In this document: piece after piece, positions 1 to 5,750 of the stretch
Layout of the letters: each line of letters starts with the position of its first letter
Numbering within the stretch: position 1 is the stretch's first letter
Origin: JAGQPD01 sp020426865
GTDB taxonomy: Bacteria > Planctomycetota > Planctomycetia > Pirellulales > Pirellulaceae
Length of the DNA stretch: 7,108 bases
Assembly (NCBI GenBank): GCA_041399065.1
Contig: JAWKTN010000021.1
Location: 1 to 7,108 of the forward strand
Direction of reading: 5' to 3'
The notes under the pieces: model-generated
The model's input: only the letters and a program-made list of their open reading frames with translations
The model's database searches: none
Told to the model about the DNA's origin: nothing
Translations under genes and position numbers: made by a program

Positions 1-826
1 TCAAGATGTTGAGAAACAGGTCTAACGCCAGAATGATTACGAACGAATATACAAACGATGCGGTCGCCGCCCGCCCTACCCCTTCGGCGCCGGCTGTACT
101 ATGAAAACCACGATGGCAACTGACGATCGATATCACCGCACCGAAGAAGAGGCTCTTGTAGATTCCCAACCCCAGGTCCCATGCACCGACGAACTGCTGT
201 GAGTGATACCAATAAAGATGTTTGTCGATCCCCAACACGATGACCACGTAAAAGTATCCGCCGACGACCCCCATGAAGTCGGCCATGATCGTCAGAGGCG
301 GGATCATCAGTAAGCACGCCAAAAACCGCGGCACTACCAGGTAATGAATCGGATCCACGCCCATGCTACTTAGCGCGTCGATCTGCTCCGTGACACGCAT
401 CGTTCCCAGTTCGGCCGCCATCGCACTCCCCACGCGACCGGCCAGCATGGTCGCGGCCAATACCGGCCCCAGTTCACGGACGAGCGAAATATTGATCACG
501 CCGCCCAACCGAGTTTCCAAACCCAATTGACGGAATTGGAAGAAGCTTTGCACGGCTAGCACCATGCCGATGAACATCCCCGTCAGTGCCACGACCGGCA
601 GACTCAGCACGCCAACCTGATAGAATGCAGGCAACAGCGTCCCTCGCCGGGGCCTTCGCGAAAACAGCCAGACCATCGTATGCCAAGCAAACAGCGCGAG
701 TTCACCGACCGTGATCATGCTATTGATAGCAACGGCTCCCCAGTCGGCGAGCCAGCTAAAGATAGCAGCCAGGAAGCTGCCCGGTGCCAAGGTCCCCGGC
801 AATTCGATTTCTTGTCCGCTCGACAT
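1..826 (-). CDS. mlaE: MlaE-family lipid ABC transporter permease, 3' end beyond window
   Basis: Inner-membrane permease of the Mla-type (MCE) ABC system, which moves phospholipids between inner and outer membrane together with an MlaF ATPase and an MlaD substrate-binding protein. I translated it by hand from the ATG at 826-824; it stays open for 275 codons to the window edge, so the last residues are missing. The family signature is clear around residues 125-170: LVRELGPVLAATMLAGRVGS, then AAELGTMRVTEQIDAL and SSMGVDP. Hydrophobic segments surround it (about 40-55, 72-95, 165-195, 225-240 and 255-275). The start is fixed by an in-frame TAA four codons upstream and an AGGA ribosome site about 11 bases before the ATG. 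The partners mlaF and mlaD would be expected to the left, outside the window. The gene looks intact and unrelated to the integron. Confidence 0.9.
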   Translation of the reverse strand, partial: MSSGQEIELPGTLAPGSFLAAIFSWLADWGAVAINSMITVGELALFAWHTMVWLFSRRPRRGTLLPAFYQVGVLSLPVVALTGMFIGMVLAVQSFFQFRQLGLETRLGGVINISLVRELGPVLAATMLAGRVGSAMAAELGTMRVTEQIDALSSMGVDPIHYLVVPRFLACLLMIPPLTIMADFMGVVGGYFYVVIVLGIDKHLYWYHSQQFVGAWDLGLGIYKSLFFGAVISIVSCHRGFHSTAGAEGVGRAATASFVYSFVIILALDLFLNIL

Positions 827-1043
827 AGCGTCGTCTTATCCTATGGCGTCCATTGCCCCCCTGCAATTTCGCCACGTGCCGTTGGCACACGGTATCACGT
901 CCAAATATCGACCATTCCCGCTGTTAAAAATAGTCAAACTTTGTCGGTTGGGAAGAATATCCGGAGCTAGCACGCGCTTTGAGAATTCCGGCCTTCGGCC
1001 CTGGGACGGCGAGCTCGAGGTGGCGTTCGTTCTATCGGTGCAA

Positions 1044-1148
1044 AGGCCTTCCAGGCCTTCCAGGCCTTCGGCCCGGAGGGCCACAACAACCTCTGCCGGT
1101 GGCGCAGCCACCGGTGACGTGTTCCTCCGCGCCCAGGCCCGGAGGGCC
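1044..1148. repeat. REP-like palindrome cluster with 9-bp tandem repeat
   Basis: Three tandem copies of AGGCCTTCC (1044-1052, 1053-1061, 1062-1070, the last ending in G) run into GGCCCGGAGGGCC (1070-1082). This 13-mer recurs exactly at 1136-1148. Between the two copies lies a perfect 8-bp stem, CCGGTGGC at 1096-1103 and GCCACCGG at 1107-1114, with a GCA loop. A related GGCCTTCGGCC palindrome is at about 989-999. This architecture (short GC palindromes between two copies of one box) is that of REP/BIME elements. I recall very similar palindromes scattered through Rhodopirellula genomes, but cannot count copies here. They could act as transcription terminators or nuclease barriers behind mlaE or intI. 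Confidence 0.65.
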
Positions 1149-1240
1149 GACACACATACGGCATAGCGAGCTGGCAATAGCTGCGAGTTCGTGCATCTTG
1201 GCGCGAATGGCAAAACGGGATTACCATTGTGTCGTTCCTT

Positions 1241-1393
1241 GGCCCCCTCGCCGGCTTGCCCGGCAGGAGCCACAGTTTGGTTGGCTAGCGGTTCCGCGAC
1301 TTCACCACCCCACCTCGGCCAATGCGCGTGTGGCAACGGTTTCGCCCTGGCATTCAAACTGTGGCTCTTCCCGGGCAAGCCGGCGAGGGGGCC
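1241..1393. repeat. Long inverted repeat, 39-bp arms, 75-base loop
   Basis: The arm at 1241-1279 begins GGCCCCCTCGCCGGCTTGCC and ends GAGCCACAGTTTG. The arm at 1355-1393 is its reverse complement at 37 of 39 positions; the two mismatches lie together in the middle (CGGCAGG against CGGGAAG). The 75-base interior has no coding frame I trust. The unit could be a non-autonomous miniature element (MITE-like) or a large REP-family hairpin. No obvious target-site duplication flanks it. Confidence 0.7.
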
Positions 1394-1460
1394 GGTAGTG
1401 ACGCAAAAGAGGCATAGCTGAACCAGGGGCGCTTTGGGTGCCTCCCGTGCGTTACAAAGA

Positions 1461-1553
1461 GCCAGAACGATGAAATGCACGCGAGTTGCGGATCGCGCGT
1501 ATTCTGATGGCGAAATCATTTGGCCGCAACCGCGTGATTTCATGCCTTGAGGT
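1461..1553 (+). mobile_element. attC0: Isolated attC site with mutated crossover base (attC0)
   Basis: The left arm starts with R'' box GCCAGAAC (1461-1468), followed six bases later by ATGCACGCGAGTTGCGG. The right arm carries CCGCAACCGCGTGAT. Folding them leaves G and A of the left arm unpaired, six bases apart, as in every attC in this window. The distance from ATGCAC to the crossover position is 71 bases, the same as in attC4, and the left arm is almost identical to that of attC4. At the crossover point (1546), however, the sequence is CTTGAGG, not GTT. Losing this G should block recombination. The site lies beyond the 3' end of intI, away from the main array and in the same orientation, with no recognisable cassette gene attached. 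Confidence 0.75.
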
Positions 1554-1602
1554 GGATCAGCAGTGGCGACGCATATGCGGCATGCCCTCCCTTCTACAGC
1601 CC

Positions 1603-1676
1603 TAATACCTCGAACCACATAGTATGTGGTTCGATTATGCGCTTGTAATACCTCGAACCATATAGTATTGGTCGGC
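1603..1676. repeat. Duplicated 23-bp motif containing a perfect palindrome
   Basis: TAATACCTCGAACCACATAG (1603-1622) continues TAT. It recurs at 1646-1668 with one change (C to T), giving 22 of 23 identical bases. The first copy extends into a perfect 10-bp stem, TCGAACCACA (1610-1619) and TGTGGTTCGA (1625-1634), with a TAGTA loop. The second copy forms only an imperfect stem (CGAACCA against TTGGTCG). It lies 20-90 bases past the intI stop, so it may be a transcription end signal for intI; there is no T-run after the stem on either strand. An operator-like pair of protein binding sites is the alternative. Confidence 0.55.
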
Positions 1677-1695
1677 ATTAACACGGCAGGACCGA

Positions 1696-2308
1696 TCAAA
1701 GCAGGACCACGCGCATGTTTTGGACGAAATGTCGCAACCGAATGGCCACAGCGGAACGTGTGGCGGGGGCCGCCTGTTGGGTCTGGCAATCGGCCATCAA
1801 GCGGTCGAGCGGACTGGTAACCTGGATGTCATCGCGGATCAAGACGTGCAAGTACATCATTGTGGTTTTCACGTCGCTGTGGCCAAGCAATTCCTGGACG
1901 GTGCGGATATCGACGTGGTCGAGCAGCAAGTGGGTGGCGAACGAATGACGAAAGTTGTGGGACGTGACGGGCTTGCGAGCTTCCGCAGGTTGCGCCGCAT
2001 CTGCTGAATGACATCCGGTTCGCGCGGATTGATTTTCCCGGAGAGTTCTTCGTCGGTGGGAGCTCCAGCGGCGCGGGCCTTTTCTTGGGAATCAAACTCT
2101 TGAAGTTTGGCGCGGATATGTTCGAGCCGTGGTTCTTTGGACTTCAGGACCGTGTTGCGATAGGTGATGAGTGCCAGGACGCAGGGTGGTCAATCTGGTG
2201 AAACTTGGCAAGTTTGCCAAACCAGATGTCAGCCCAATCTTTCTGAGTGGGCTTGGGGTTTTTATGCGGGTTGTTCGAGCCTTGTGATCCATGAGGCGAT
2301 GCAGGCAT
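1696..2308 (-). pseudogene. intI: Integron integrase (tyrosine recombinase), internally deleted and frameshifted
   Basis: IntI recombines attI with attC to capture cassettes. The C-terminal third is unmistakable, reading down from about 1980: KPVTSHNFRHSFATHLLLDH, then VDIRTVQELLGHSDVKTTMM, Y and LHVL. It keeps the HxxR box, the second histidine (LGHSD) and the catalytic tyrosine (TTMMY), and ends at a TGA at 1698-1696. The part with the first catalytic arginine and lysine is absent. Upstream, a second frame reads LALITYRNTVLKSKEPRLEH and later SGKINPREPDVIQQMRRNLR (about 2177-1985). A third frame starts at ATG 2308 (MPASPHGSQGS...KDWADIWFGKLAKFHQIDHP), with GGAG 9 bases before it. The frame changes fall near 2180-2190 and near 1980. 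I infer that the upstream blocks are an extended IntI N-terminus fused to the C-terminus by a deletion of roughly 150-200 codons. They could instead be a separate gene. The position and divergent orientation next to the array are the standard intI layout. Confidence 0.85.
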
Positions 2309-2368
2309 GACAGAACTCCGGTGCAGTCGCAAAAATGTATTTCCGTACACAGGACATATACTGGTGTG

Positions 2369-2396
2369 AGTGTATCGCAGTTGTCACGTCGGTCAA
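2369..2396 (-). promoter_or_regulatory. Candidate intI promoter (Pint)
   Basis: On the minus strand, TTGACC (2396-2391) lies 16 bases before TACACT (2374-2369). This matches the sigma-70-type consensus at 5 of 6 and 4 of 6 positions, and would place the transcript start about 55 bases before the intI ATG at 2308. Planctomycete promoter rules are poorly known, so this is tentative. Confidence 0.35.
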
Positions 2397-2419
2397 CCCC
2401 TCGCACGGTTGTCGCGACG
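2387..2419. promoter_or_regulatory. Two-part inverted repeat over the intI -35 region
   Basis: CGTCG (2387-2391) and CAACC (2394-2398) are mirrored by GGTTG (2407-2411) and CGACG (2415-2419). The dyad overlaps the TTGACC of the candidate Pint, so a repressor bound here would shut intI. It does not resemble the LexA boxes I know from other integrons (CTGT-type or GTTC-type), so the regulator is unknown. Confidence 0.3.
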
Positions 2420-2494
2420 AAAAAAACACATCCCCCTCCCAAAAACACAGGCAAATGAAGCTTTTTTCCTGAACACTTGCCAAATCGTTGGCTT

Positions 2495-2614
2495 TCGGCA
2501 ATAACTGAGGGATAAGTAACGGATAAGTCCCGGTGGACTTATCGCCGATTCGGCAATAAGACCCTCCCCGACGGCTTATCGCCGGGTCGTCCGGTAATAA
2601 TCAAGTTCTGGGGC
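2495..2614 (+). mobile_element. attI: attI region and attI/cassette 1 junction
   Basis: The crossover base is G2605, followed by TTCTGGGGC. The 10-mer GTTCTGGGGC (2605-2614) is the exact reverse complement of GCCCCAGAAC at the start of attC1 (3065-3074), so cassette 1 entered here. The 110 bases to the left lie between the broken intI and the array, where attI belongs, and are full of related repeats. TCGGCAATAA occurs at 2495 and 2550, GATAAG at 2511 and 2522, and CTTATCGCCG at 2538 and 2575. Two pairs form dyads: GATAAGTCC (2522-2530) with GGACTTATC (2535-2543), and CTTATCGCCGA (2538-2548) with TCGGCAATAAG (2550-2560). attI sites usually carry several IntI binding repeats, and these are the candidates. 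A weak plus-strand promoter for the cassettes (Pc) may be TTGCCA at 2477 with AATAAC at 2500. Confidence 0.7.
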
Positions 2615-2632
2615 TAGTTGGATCCGACCTTC

Positions 2633-2953
2633 ATGATTCAATTACTGTTCATTGCGTCGCTGTTTCTTCCCATACTTTGGCGTACCCTCGTTGCCTTCAC
2701 GGTCAAATCCCGTTGCAATCCCATTGTTGACGTTTCGTTGTTGATGATTCCGTTGATCGTCGTGGCTTTTCCACTGTGTGTCTTCGGATTCTCGATGGGA
2801 GCATACGGACTTTTTATTCCTCTCATGATCGCGACATTCTGGGTACCTCAACTCGCCTTCATTGCTTTCTTTGCCGTGTGTGAACGAGAAGACGCAAAAA
2901 GAACATCCGACGAGACCACAAAAGCCCACATAACGAACAACCGCACTATTTGA
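2633..2953 (+). CDS. Cassette 1: small multi-pass membrane protein, unknown function
   Basis: The 106-residue protein has hydrophobic segments at about 2-24, 33-53 and 57-83 (the last may be two short helices), then a charged cytosol-like tail, CEREDAKRTSDETTKAHITN. There is no catalytic motif and I recognise no family. I chose ATG 2633; a TTG at 2618 in the same frame would add five residues but lies only 12 bases after the crossover point and has no ribosome site. The gene starts 27 bases into the cassette and presumably relies on a promoter in or before attI. Unlike most of the other cassettes, more than 110 bases separate its stop from its attC. The stop overlaps a second ATG (TGATG at 2951-2955) opening a 20-codon frame that ends at 3015. 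Confidence 0.75.
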   Translation: MIQLLFIASLFLPILWRTLVAFTVKSRCNPIVDVSLLMIPLIVVAFPLCVFGFSMGAYGLFIPLMIATFWVPQLAFIAFFAVCEREDAKRTSDETTKAHITNNRTI

Positions 2954-3064
2954 TGTCTGCAAATGATGACACCAATCGTGTACGAGGATCATCGCGCTAC
3001 AATACAGCCAAGTAACATCGTGCGCGCAAACCAGGACTCTGAAAGGACGGCCCTCGCGACACAC

Positions 3065-3160
3065 GCCCCAGAACTAGCGGATGCACGCGAGGCGGGCTTG
3101 CGTACCGGTTCCGATGGACAGTCGCGCGTCCCGCCCGCGTGATCCTATTCGTTCGCCAGC
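3065..3160 (+). mobile_element. attC1: attC site of cassette 1
   Basis: The R'' end is GCCCCAGAAC (3065-3074) and the R' box is GTTCGCC at 3151-3157. The left arm GGATGCACGCGAGGCGGG pairs with CCCGCCCGCGTGATCC, leaving one G (in ATGCAC) and one A (after GCG) unpaired. These are the extrahelical bases that tell IntI which strand to cut. The loop region is 3093-3129. The right crossover point starts cassette 2. Confidence 0.9.
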
Positions 3161-3168
3161 AGAAGCAC

Positions 3169-3894
3169 ATGCAAAACGACTGGAAACACTGCTACCGTTT
3201 GCGTGCATCGTTGCGGAATCTTGGCATGGTGGGTACGGCGTTTATGGTCGGTATGACCTTTTTGTCTGTTGCCGCTTGGCTTCGACAACCTGCAAACGAT
3301 CCAATCAAGATGCCGTTAGTCATTTCCGGTTTCTTGCTCTTTGCTTGCCTCTACGTTTACTTCCTGTTGCTCTATCACAAGTATCGACTTTTCGTCGGCG
3401 ATTCATGGATTCGACAAACTGGCATACTGCACGACAAGCACGTGGACTTGAGCATGATTCACGAACTGAAATGGCGTTGCATTCCGCAAAGCGGAAGCGT
3501 CCGTTTGATTGGGAATTATGGCGAACTAACAATAGAACTAGGACACCTTGAAACGCAAGACCGTCTCCAACTGATCGACTTTCTAAGGCTAACCATCGCG
3601 GAGTCCAAACAAGTCGGCTGGCACAAATTCAATGACCAGTTTGCCAATACTCCTGATAGACAAAACAAATCTATTCGTGCAGAATGGCTGTTCGCTTTGA
3701 TTTTTGGCGCGCACGCGGTTGCCTTTGGCACAATTTGGGGAATTGGAGGCGGGATTCAGTTTTTGGTCTACTGTGTGATTAATGTGGGAATCGCCGTGTA
3801 CCTTCTCCGTTTGTCTCGCCAGAAAACGGTCGGACTTGGCCGCGAAACTGGCGAACAATCGCATGCACGGGAATGCGGTAGCGACGTGTTTTGA
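3169..3894 (+). CDS. Cassette 2: four-helix membrane protein with central soluble domain
   Basis: The 241-residue protein has two transmembrane helices (about 18-38 and 49-69), a soluble part (70-170), and two more helices (about 172-192 and 195-215). The soluble part alternates short beta-like strands (YRLFVGDSWIRQTGIL, SVRLIGNYGELTIELG) and ends in a helix (TQDRLQLIDFLRLTIAES). That pattern resembles bacterial PH-like domains such as YcxB, but this is a structural guess. Start: the frame opens at a GTG at 3139 inside attC1, but those bases belong to the previous cassette; ATG 3169, 17 bases into this cassette, is the sensible start. Oddity: the last 14 residues (GEQSHARECGSDVF) are encoded by the left arm of attC2, so the natural C-terminus may have been lost. 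Confidence 0.75.
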   Translation: MQNDWKHCYRLRASLRNLGMVGTAFMVGMTFLSVAAWLRQPANDPIKMPLVISGFLLFACLYVYFLLLYHKYRLFVGDSWIRQTGILHDKHVDLSMIHELKWRCIPQSGSVRLIGNYGELTIELGHLETQDRLQLIDFLRLTIAESKQVGWHKFNDQFANTPDRQNKSIRAEWLFALIFGAHAVAFGTIWGIGGGIQFLVYCVINVGIAVYLLRLSRQKTVGLGRETGEQSHARECGSDVF

Positions 3895-3940
3895 CATTGA
3901 AACTTTTCTCACCGCATCCCGTGATGCGGTGCGTTACACC
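3848..3940 (+). mobile_element. attC2: attC site of cassette 2
   Basis: The R'' end CTGGCGAAC (3848-3856) is the reverse complement of GTTCGCCAG at the cassette 2 start (3151-3159). R' is GTTACACC (3933-3940). GCATGCACGGGAATGCGG pairs with CCGCATCCCGTGATGC, leaving G and A unpaired. Its left arm overlaps the end of the cassette 2 gene. Confidence 0.9.
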
Positions 3941-3953
3941 TTCGGAAGACGAC

Positions 3954-4487
3954 GTGAAATCACCTCGACCGTTCACAATCGTTTGCGTCATCCTGTTAAC
4001 GGTCGCCGGTTGCTTTGGCCCTCCAAGCGAAATCCGAAGCGTCAAGAAGTACAAGTCGTGCCGAAAGTCGTTTCCGCCTCAACTGGTTGCTCGCTTTCCG
4101 ACCGATACACCTGAAGACAAATCTGATCCCGTGTTTTCCTACTACCCTGGATTCCTACAGGGTGGCGCACACATTCAACTTCGCGTTCGTCTTTCCCCGG
4201 AGACAATTGTAAATCTTGTAGATGAACTGAAAACTCAAACTAAACACGCATATAAGGGTGGCGGCTTTTTCACCCACTACAACGAAGACCAAGAACACAA
4301 CCTGCCAACTGCCAGCTATCACACGCAACGCGATGACGTTGACGCAAATGAATTCCCCGGCCACTTCACGCTGTACGTTCTCGACGCTGATGATCGCGCA
4401 TCAGGTTCGTGGAATCATGGCAGTACGTTTGGGATCGCGATTTCTGAAGAGACCAATGAGGCGATATACTGGGCCGAAAACTGGTGA
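3954..4487 (+). CDS. Cassette 3: predicted lipoprotein, unknown function
   Basis: The protein has 177 residues. The frame is open further left, but GTG 3954 gives a textbook lipoprotein signal: VKSPRPFT, a hydrophobic run, then the lipobox VAGC with lipid-bearing Cys20. GGAAG lies five bases before the GTG. Upstream frame belongs partly to attC2, before the crossover at 3933. The mature part is hydrophilic, with aromatic and acidic stretches (FFTHYNEDQEHN) and no motif of a known enzyme. Its last 40 residues (YVLDADDRASGSWNHGSTFG, then IAISEETNEAIYWAENW) resemble the end of the cassette 4 protein. It is likely anchored in a membrane facing the periplasm. The stop is 22 bases before attC3. Confidence 0.75.
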   Translation: MKSPRPFTIVCVILLTVAGCFGPPSEIRSVKKYKSCRKSFPPQLVARFPTDTPEDKSDPVFSYYPGFLQGGAHIQLRVRLSPETIVNLVDELKTQTKHAYKGGGFFTHYNEDQEHNLPTASYHTQRDDVDANEFPGHFTLYVLDADDRASGSWNHGSTFGIAISEETNEAIYWAENW

Positions 4488-4509
4488 TTTCACCAACACG
4501 AGAAGTGAC

Positions 4510-4603
4510 GGTGTAACAACACGGTGCACGCGGAGCCGCCGATCCGCGGGAAACAAAATGGACAGTCATTTGGCGGCGGCCCGGTGACCGTGGCCGTTCT
4601 GTC
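4510..4603 (+). mobile_element. attC3: attC site of cassette 3
   Basis: R'' GGTGTAAC (4510-4517) is the exact reverse complement of GTTACACC at the cassette 3 start. R' is GTTCTGTC (4596-4603). ACGGTGCACGCGGAGCCG pairs with CGGCCCGGTGACCGT. Besides the usual unpaired G and A, a third base (G, in CACGCGG) bulges out, which sets this site apart from the others. Confidence 0.88.
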
Positions 4604-4689
4604 GCTCAACAACCCACGCATGAACAGGTCACCGTGTTCGCACGTACTTAAGGCGGACCTTTGTGCTTTCCTATCGCCTAAGTGGTTCT

Positions 4690-5196
4690 ATGCGATTCAC
4701 GACGCGCCGTCTCTTTCTCGCGATCGCAGTTATCGCTTTGACGATTGGCGGATTCCGATGGATGCTGTCCGATTCATCCCGATTCCTCTTCAACACTGGC
4801 TTTCGCGTCCCTCTCGGCGCTAAAGTAATTACCACTGGAGACTCACACGGTGGATTTCACGGCGATGGGGAATTTCACCTTGTGTTTGATACTCGCACCT
4901 CAACCATCGACAAATGGCTCGTTCAGCCACCGCCATGGGGAAATCCGACATGGCTCAAGGGGCCAGTTCCGGGTTCGATTGGCTTTCACGCTAAATTTGG
5001 CACCGACGGTGTCGGCGCGCATTCGGTCGACGGTATAAACTACAAGTACTCCGGAGATGAACAACTTGCGTCACTCTTGTCCTCACCGGACATATGGTAC
5101 GCTGCGCGCGAACGTCAATCCGATTGGCACAACGGAGATTTACTCATCGTGGATCCGACCGCAAACCGCATATGGTATGCTGAATGGGATTTCTGA
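4690..5196 (+). CDS. Cassette 4: signal-anchored or secreted protein, unknown function
   Basis: The protein has 168 residues from ATG 4690. The start is chosen because MRFTTRRLFLAIAVIALTIG is a typical planctomycete signal or anchor: two to three arginines, then a hydrophobic helix at about 8-25. An in-frame GTG at 4663 would add nine residues and has an AAGG further upstream, so it cannot be excluded. The rest is rich in Gly, Asp, Trp and His (TTGDSHGGFHGDGEFHLVFD) with no catalytic signature I know. The C-terminus (IWYAARERQSDWHNGDLLIV, then DPTANRIWYAEWDF) parallels that of cassette 3. The leader from the cassette start is about 93 bases, longer than in the other cassettes. Confidence 0.75.
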   Translation: MRFTTRRLFLAIAVIALTIGGFRWMLSDSSRFLFNTGFRVPLGAKVITTGDSHGGFHGDGEFHLVFDTRTSTIDKWLVQPPPWGNPTWLKGPVPGSIGFHAKFGTDGVGAHSVDGINYKYSGDEQLASLLSSPDIWYAARERQSDWHNGDLLIVDPTANRIWYAEWDF

Positions 5197-5216
5197 CCGA
5201 CATCTCGCATCAACGC

Positions 5217-5309
5217 GACAGAACAAACAAATGCACGCGAGTTGCGGATCGCGCGTTTCCTGACAGTAGAGTCACTTGGCCGCAACCGCGTGATTTTGGT
5301 CGTTCTGCC
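5217..5309 (+). mobile_element. attC4: attC site of cassette 4
   Basis: GCGACAGAAC (5215-5224) is the exact reverse complement of GTTCTGTCGC at the cassette 4 start (4596-4605). R' is GTTCTGCC (5302-5309). ATGCACGCGAGTTGCGG pairs with CCGCAACCGCGTGAT, leaving G and A unpaired. The left arm is nearly identical to that of the isolated attC0 at 1461. Confidence 0.92.
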
Positions 5310-5323
5310 ATCGGAAACACCAC

Positions 5324-5749
5324 ATGACGTATGCCCGCGTGTTTTACTTATCGGTGTTGTTCGCGATGCTTTCGCTCGGCTGCAATGGCACCAAACCTCA
5401 GCAAGGCGCAACGTCATCGGTTCCCGCAACTGAAGCGACCCAGCGAATGGTTGGACAATGGGGGATCGACGGAGAGGTCTCTCTCATTATCGAGCTGGAT
5501 CTTGACCAAGTTGTCATTGCCGCACCAGACAACGACACATGGCGTATGGATATTCTGGACGCGAGAATCGTAGATGATGCAATCCACTTTACGCAGAAGA
5601 ACTACTTACATGACGGCCAATCCCATCCTTTCAACGGCGTCGCCTGCAACTCGGTCGCAAAGTTAGTGGACGACGGCACACTGGAACTGGGAATGACGAC
5701 AGTGCAGATGCCAGAGTATGAATCCGATCTGCTGACGCGCATCAAATGA
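5324..5749 (+). CDS. Cassette 5: small lipoprotein, unknown function
   Basis: The protein has 141 residues. The signal MTYARVFYLSVLFAMLSLGC ends in a lipobox (LSLGC) with Cys20. A short polar linker (NGTKPQQGATSS) is followed by a domain of about 100 residues that looks beta-rich (VSLIIELDLDQVVIAA, DAIHFTQKNYL, GTLELGMTTV). It opens with MVGQWGI, a GxW-type start like that of lipocalin-like domains; this likeness is inferred from pattern alone. The ATG is 21 bases into the cassette with GGAAA about 7 bases before it. The stop is directly followed by attC5, with a single base between. Confidence 0.8.
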   Translation: MTYARVFYLSVLFAMLSLGCNGTKPQQGATSSVPATEATQRMVGQWGIDGEVSLIIELDLDQVVIAAPDNDTWRMDILDARIVDDAIHFTQKNYLHDGQSHPFNGVACNSVAKLVDDGTLELGMTTVQMPEYESDLLTRIK

Positions 5750-5750
5750 C

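Larger units (their letters stand above)
827..1460. other. Gene-free intergenic stretch with REP-like and inverted repeats
   Basis: Long frames cross this stretch on both strands, but their translations are proline, arginine and alanine rich, match no family I know, and follow the repeats rather than codon structure. Bases 827-980 should carry the mlaE promoter; on the minus strand there is a TTGACT at about 933-928 but no convincing -10 at the right distance. From 985 rightwards the DNA is built of GGCC/CCGG palindromes (separate entries). I see no tRNA or ncRNA. Confidence 0.6.

Noticed and set aside
979..1398. 139-codon plus-strand open frame that could be a cassette gene belonging to attC0
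   Set aside because: Its residues mirror the repeats (GLPGLPGL, RPGG) and it has no ribosome site. The region also lacks a GTTCTGGC start that would match the GCCAGAAC of attC0.
836..1789. 317-codon minus-strand open frame covering the intergenic repeats
   Set aside because: It crosses the REP-like cluster, the inverted repeat, attC0 and the end of intI, and its translation has no family likeness. High GC palindromes keep the frame open.
2340..2375. LexA-box-like dyad (ACAC...GTGT) upstream of intI
   Set aside because: Only the outer bases pair; the centre does not match any LexA consensus I know.
2461..2604. Hairpins near attI as a Rho-independent terminator
   Set aside because: Stems are present but no T-run follows them on the plus strand, and repeats of this type are better explained as attI binding sites.
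2642..3064. 140-codon minus-strand frame opposite the cassette 1 gene
   Set aside because: It is antisense to a better-supported membrane protein, with charged low-quality sequence and no start context.
3081..3551. 156-codon plus-strand frame overlapping attC1 and cassette 2
   Set aside because: It starts inside attC1, runs out of frame through the cassette 2 gene, and has the composition of a shadow frame.
4524..4823. Plus-strand frame from attC3 into cassette 4, with an internal ATG at 4620
   Set aside because: It overlaps the signal-anchored cassette 4 gene in another frame and shows no domain or signal.
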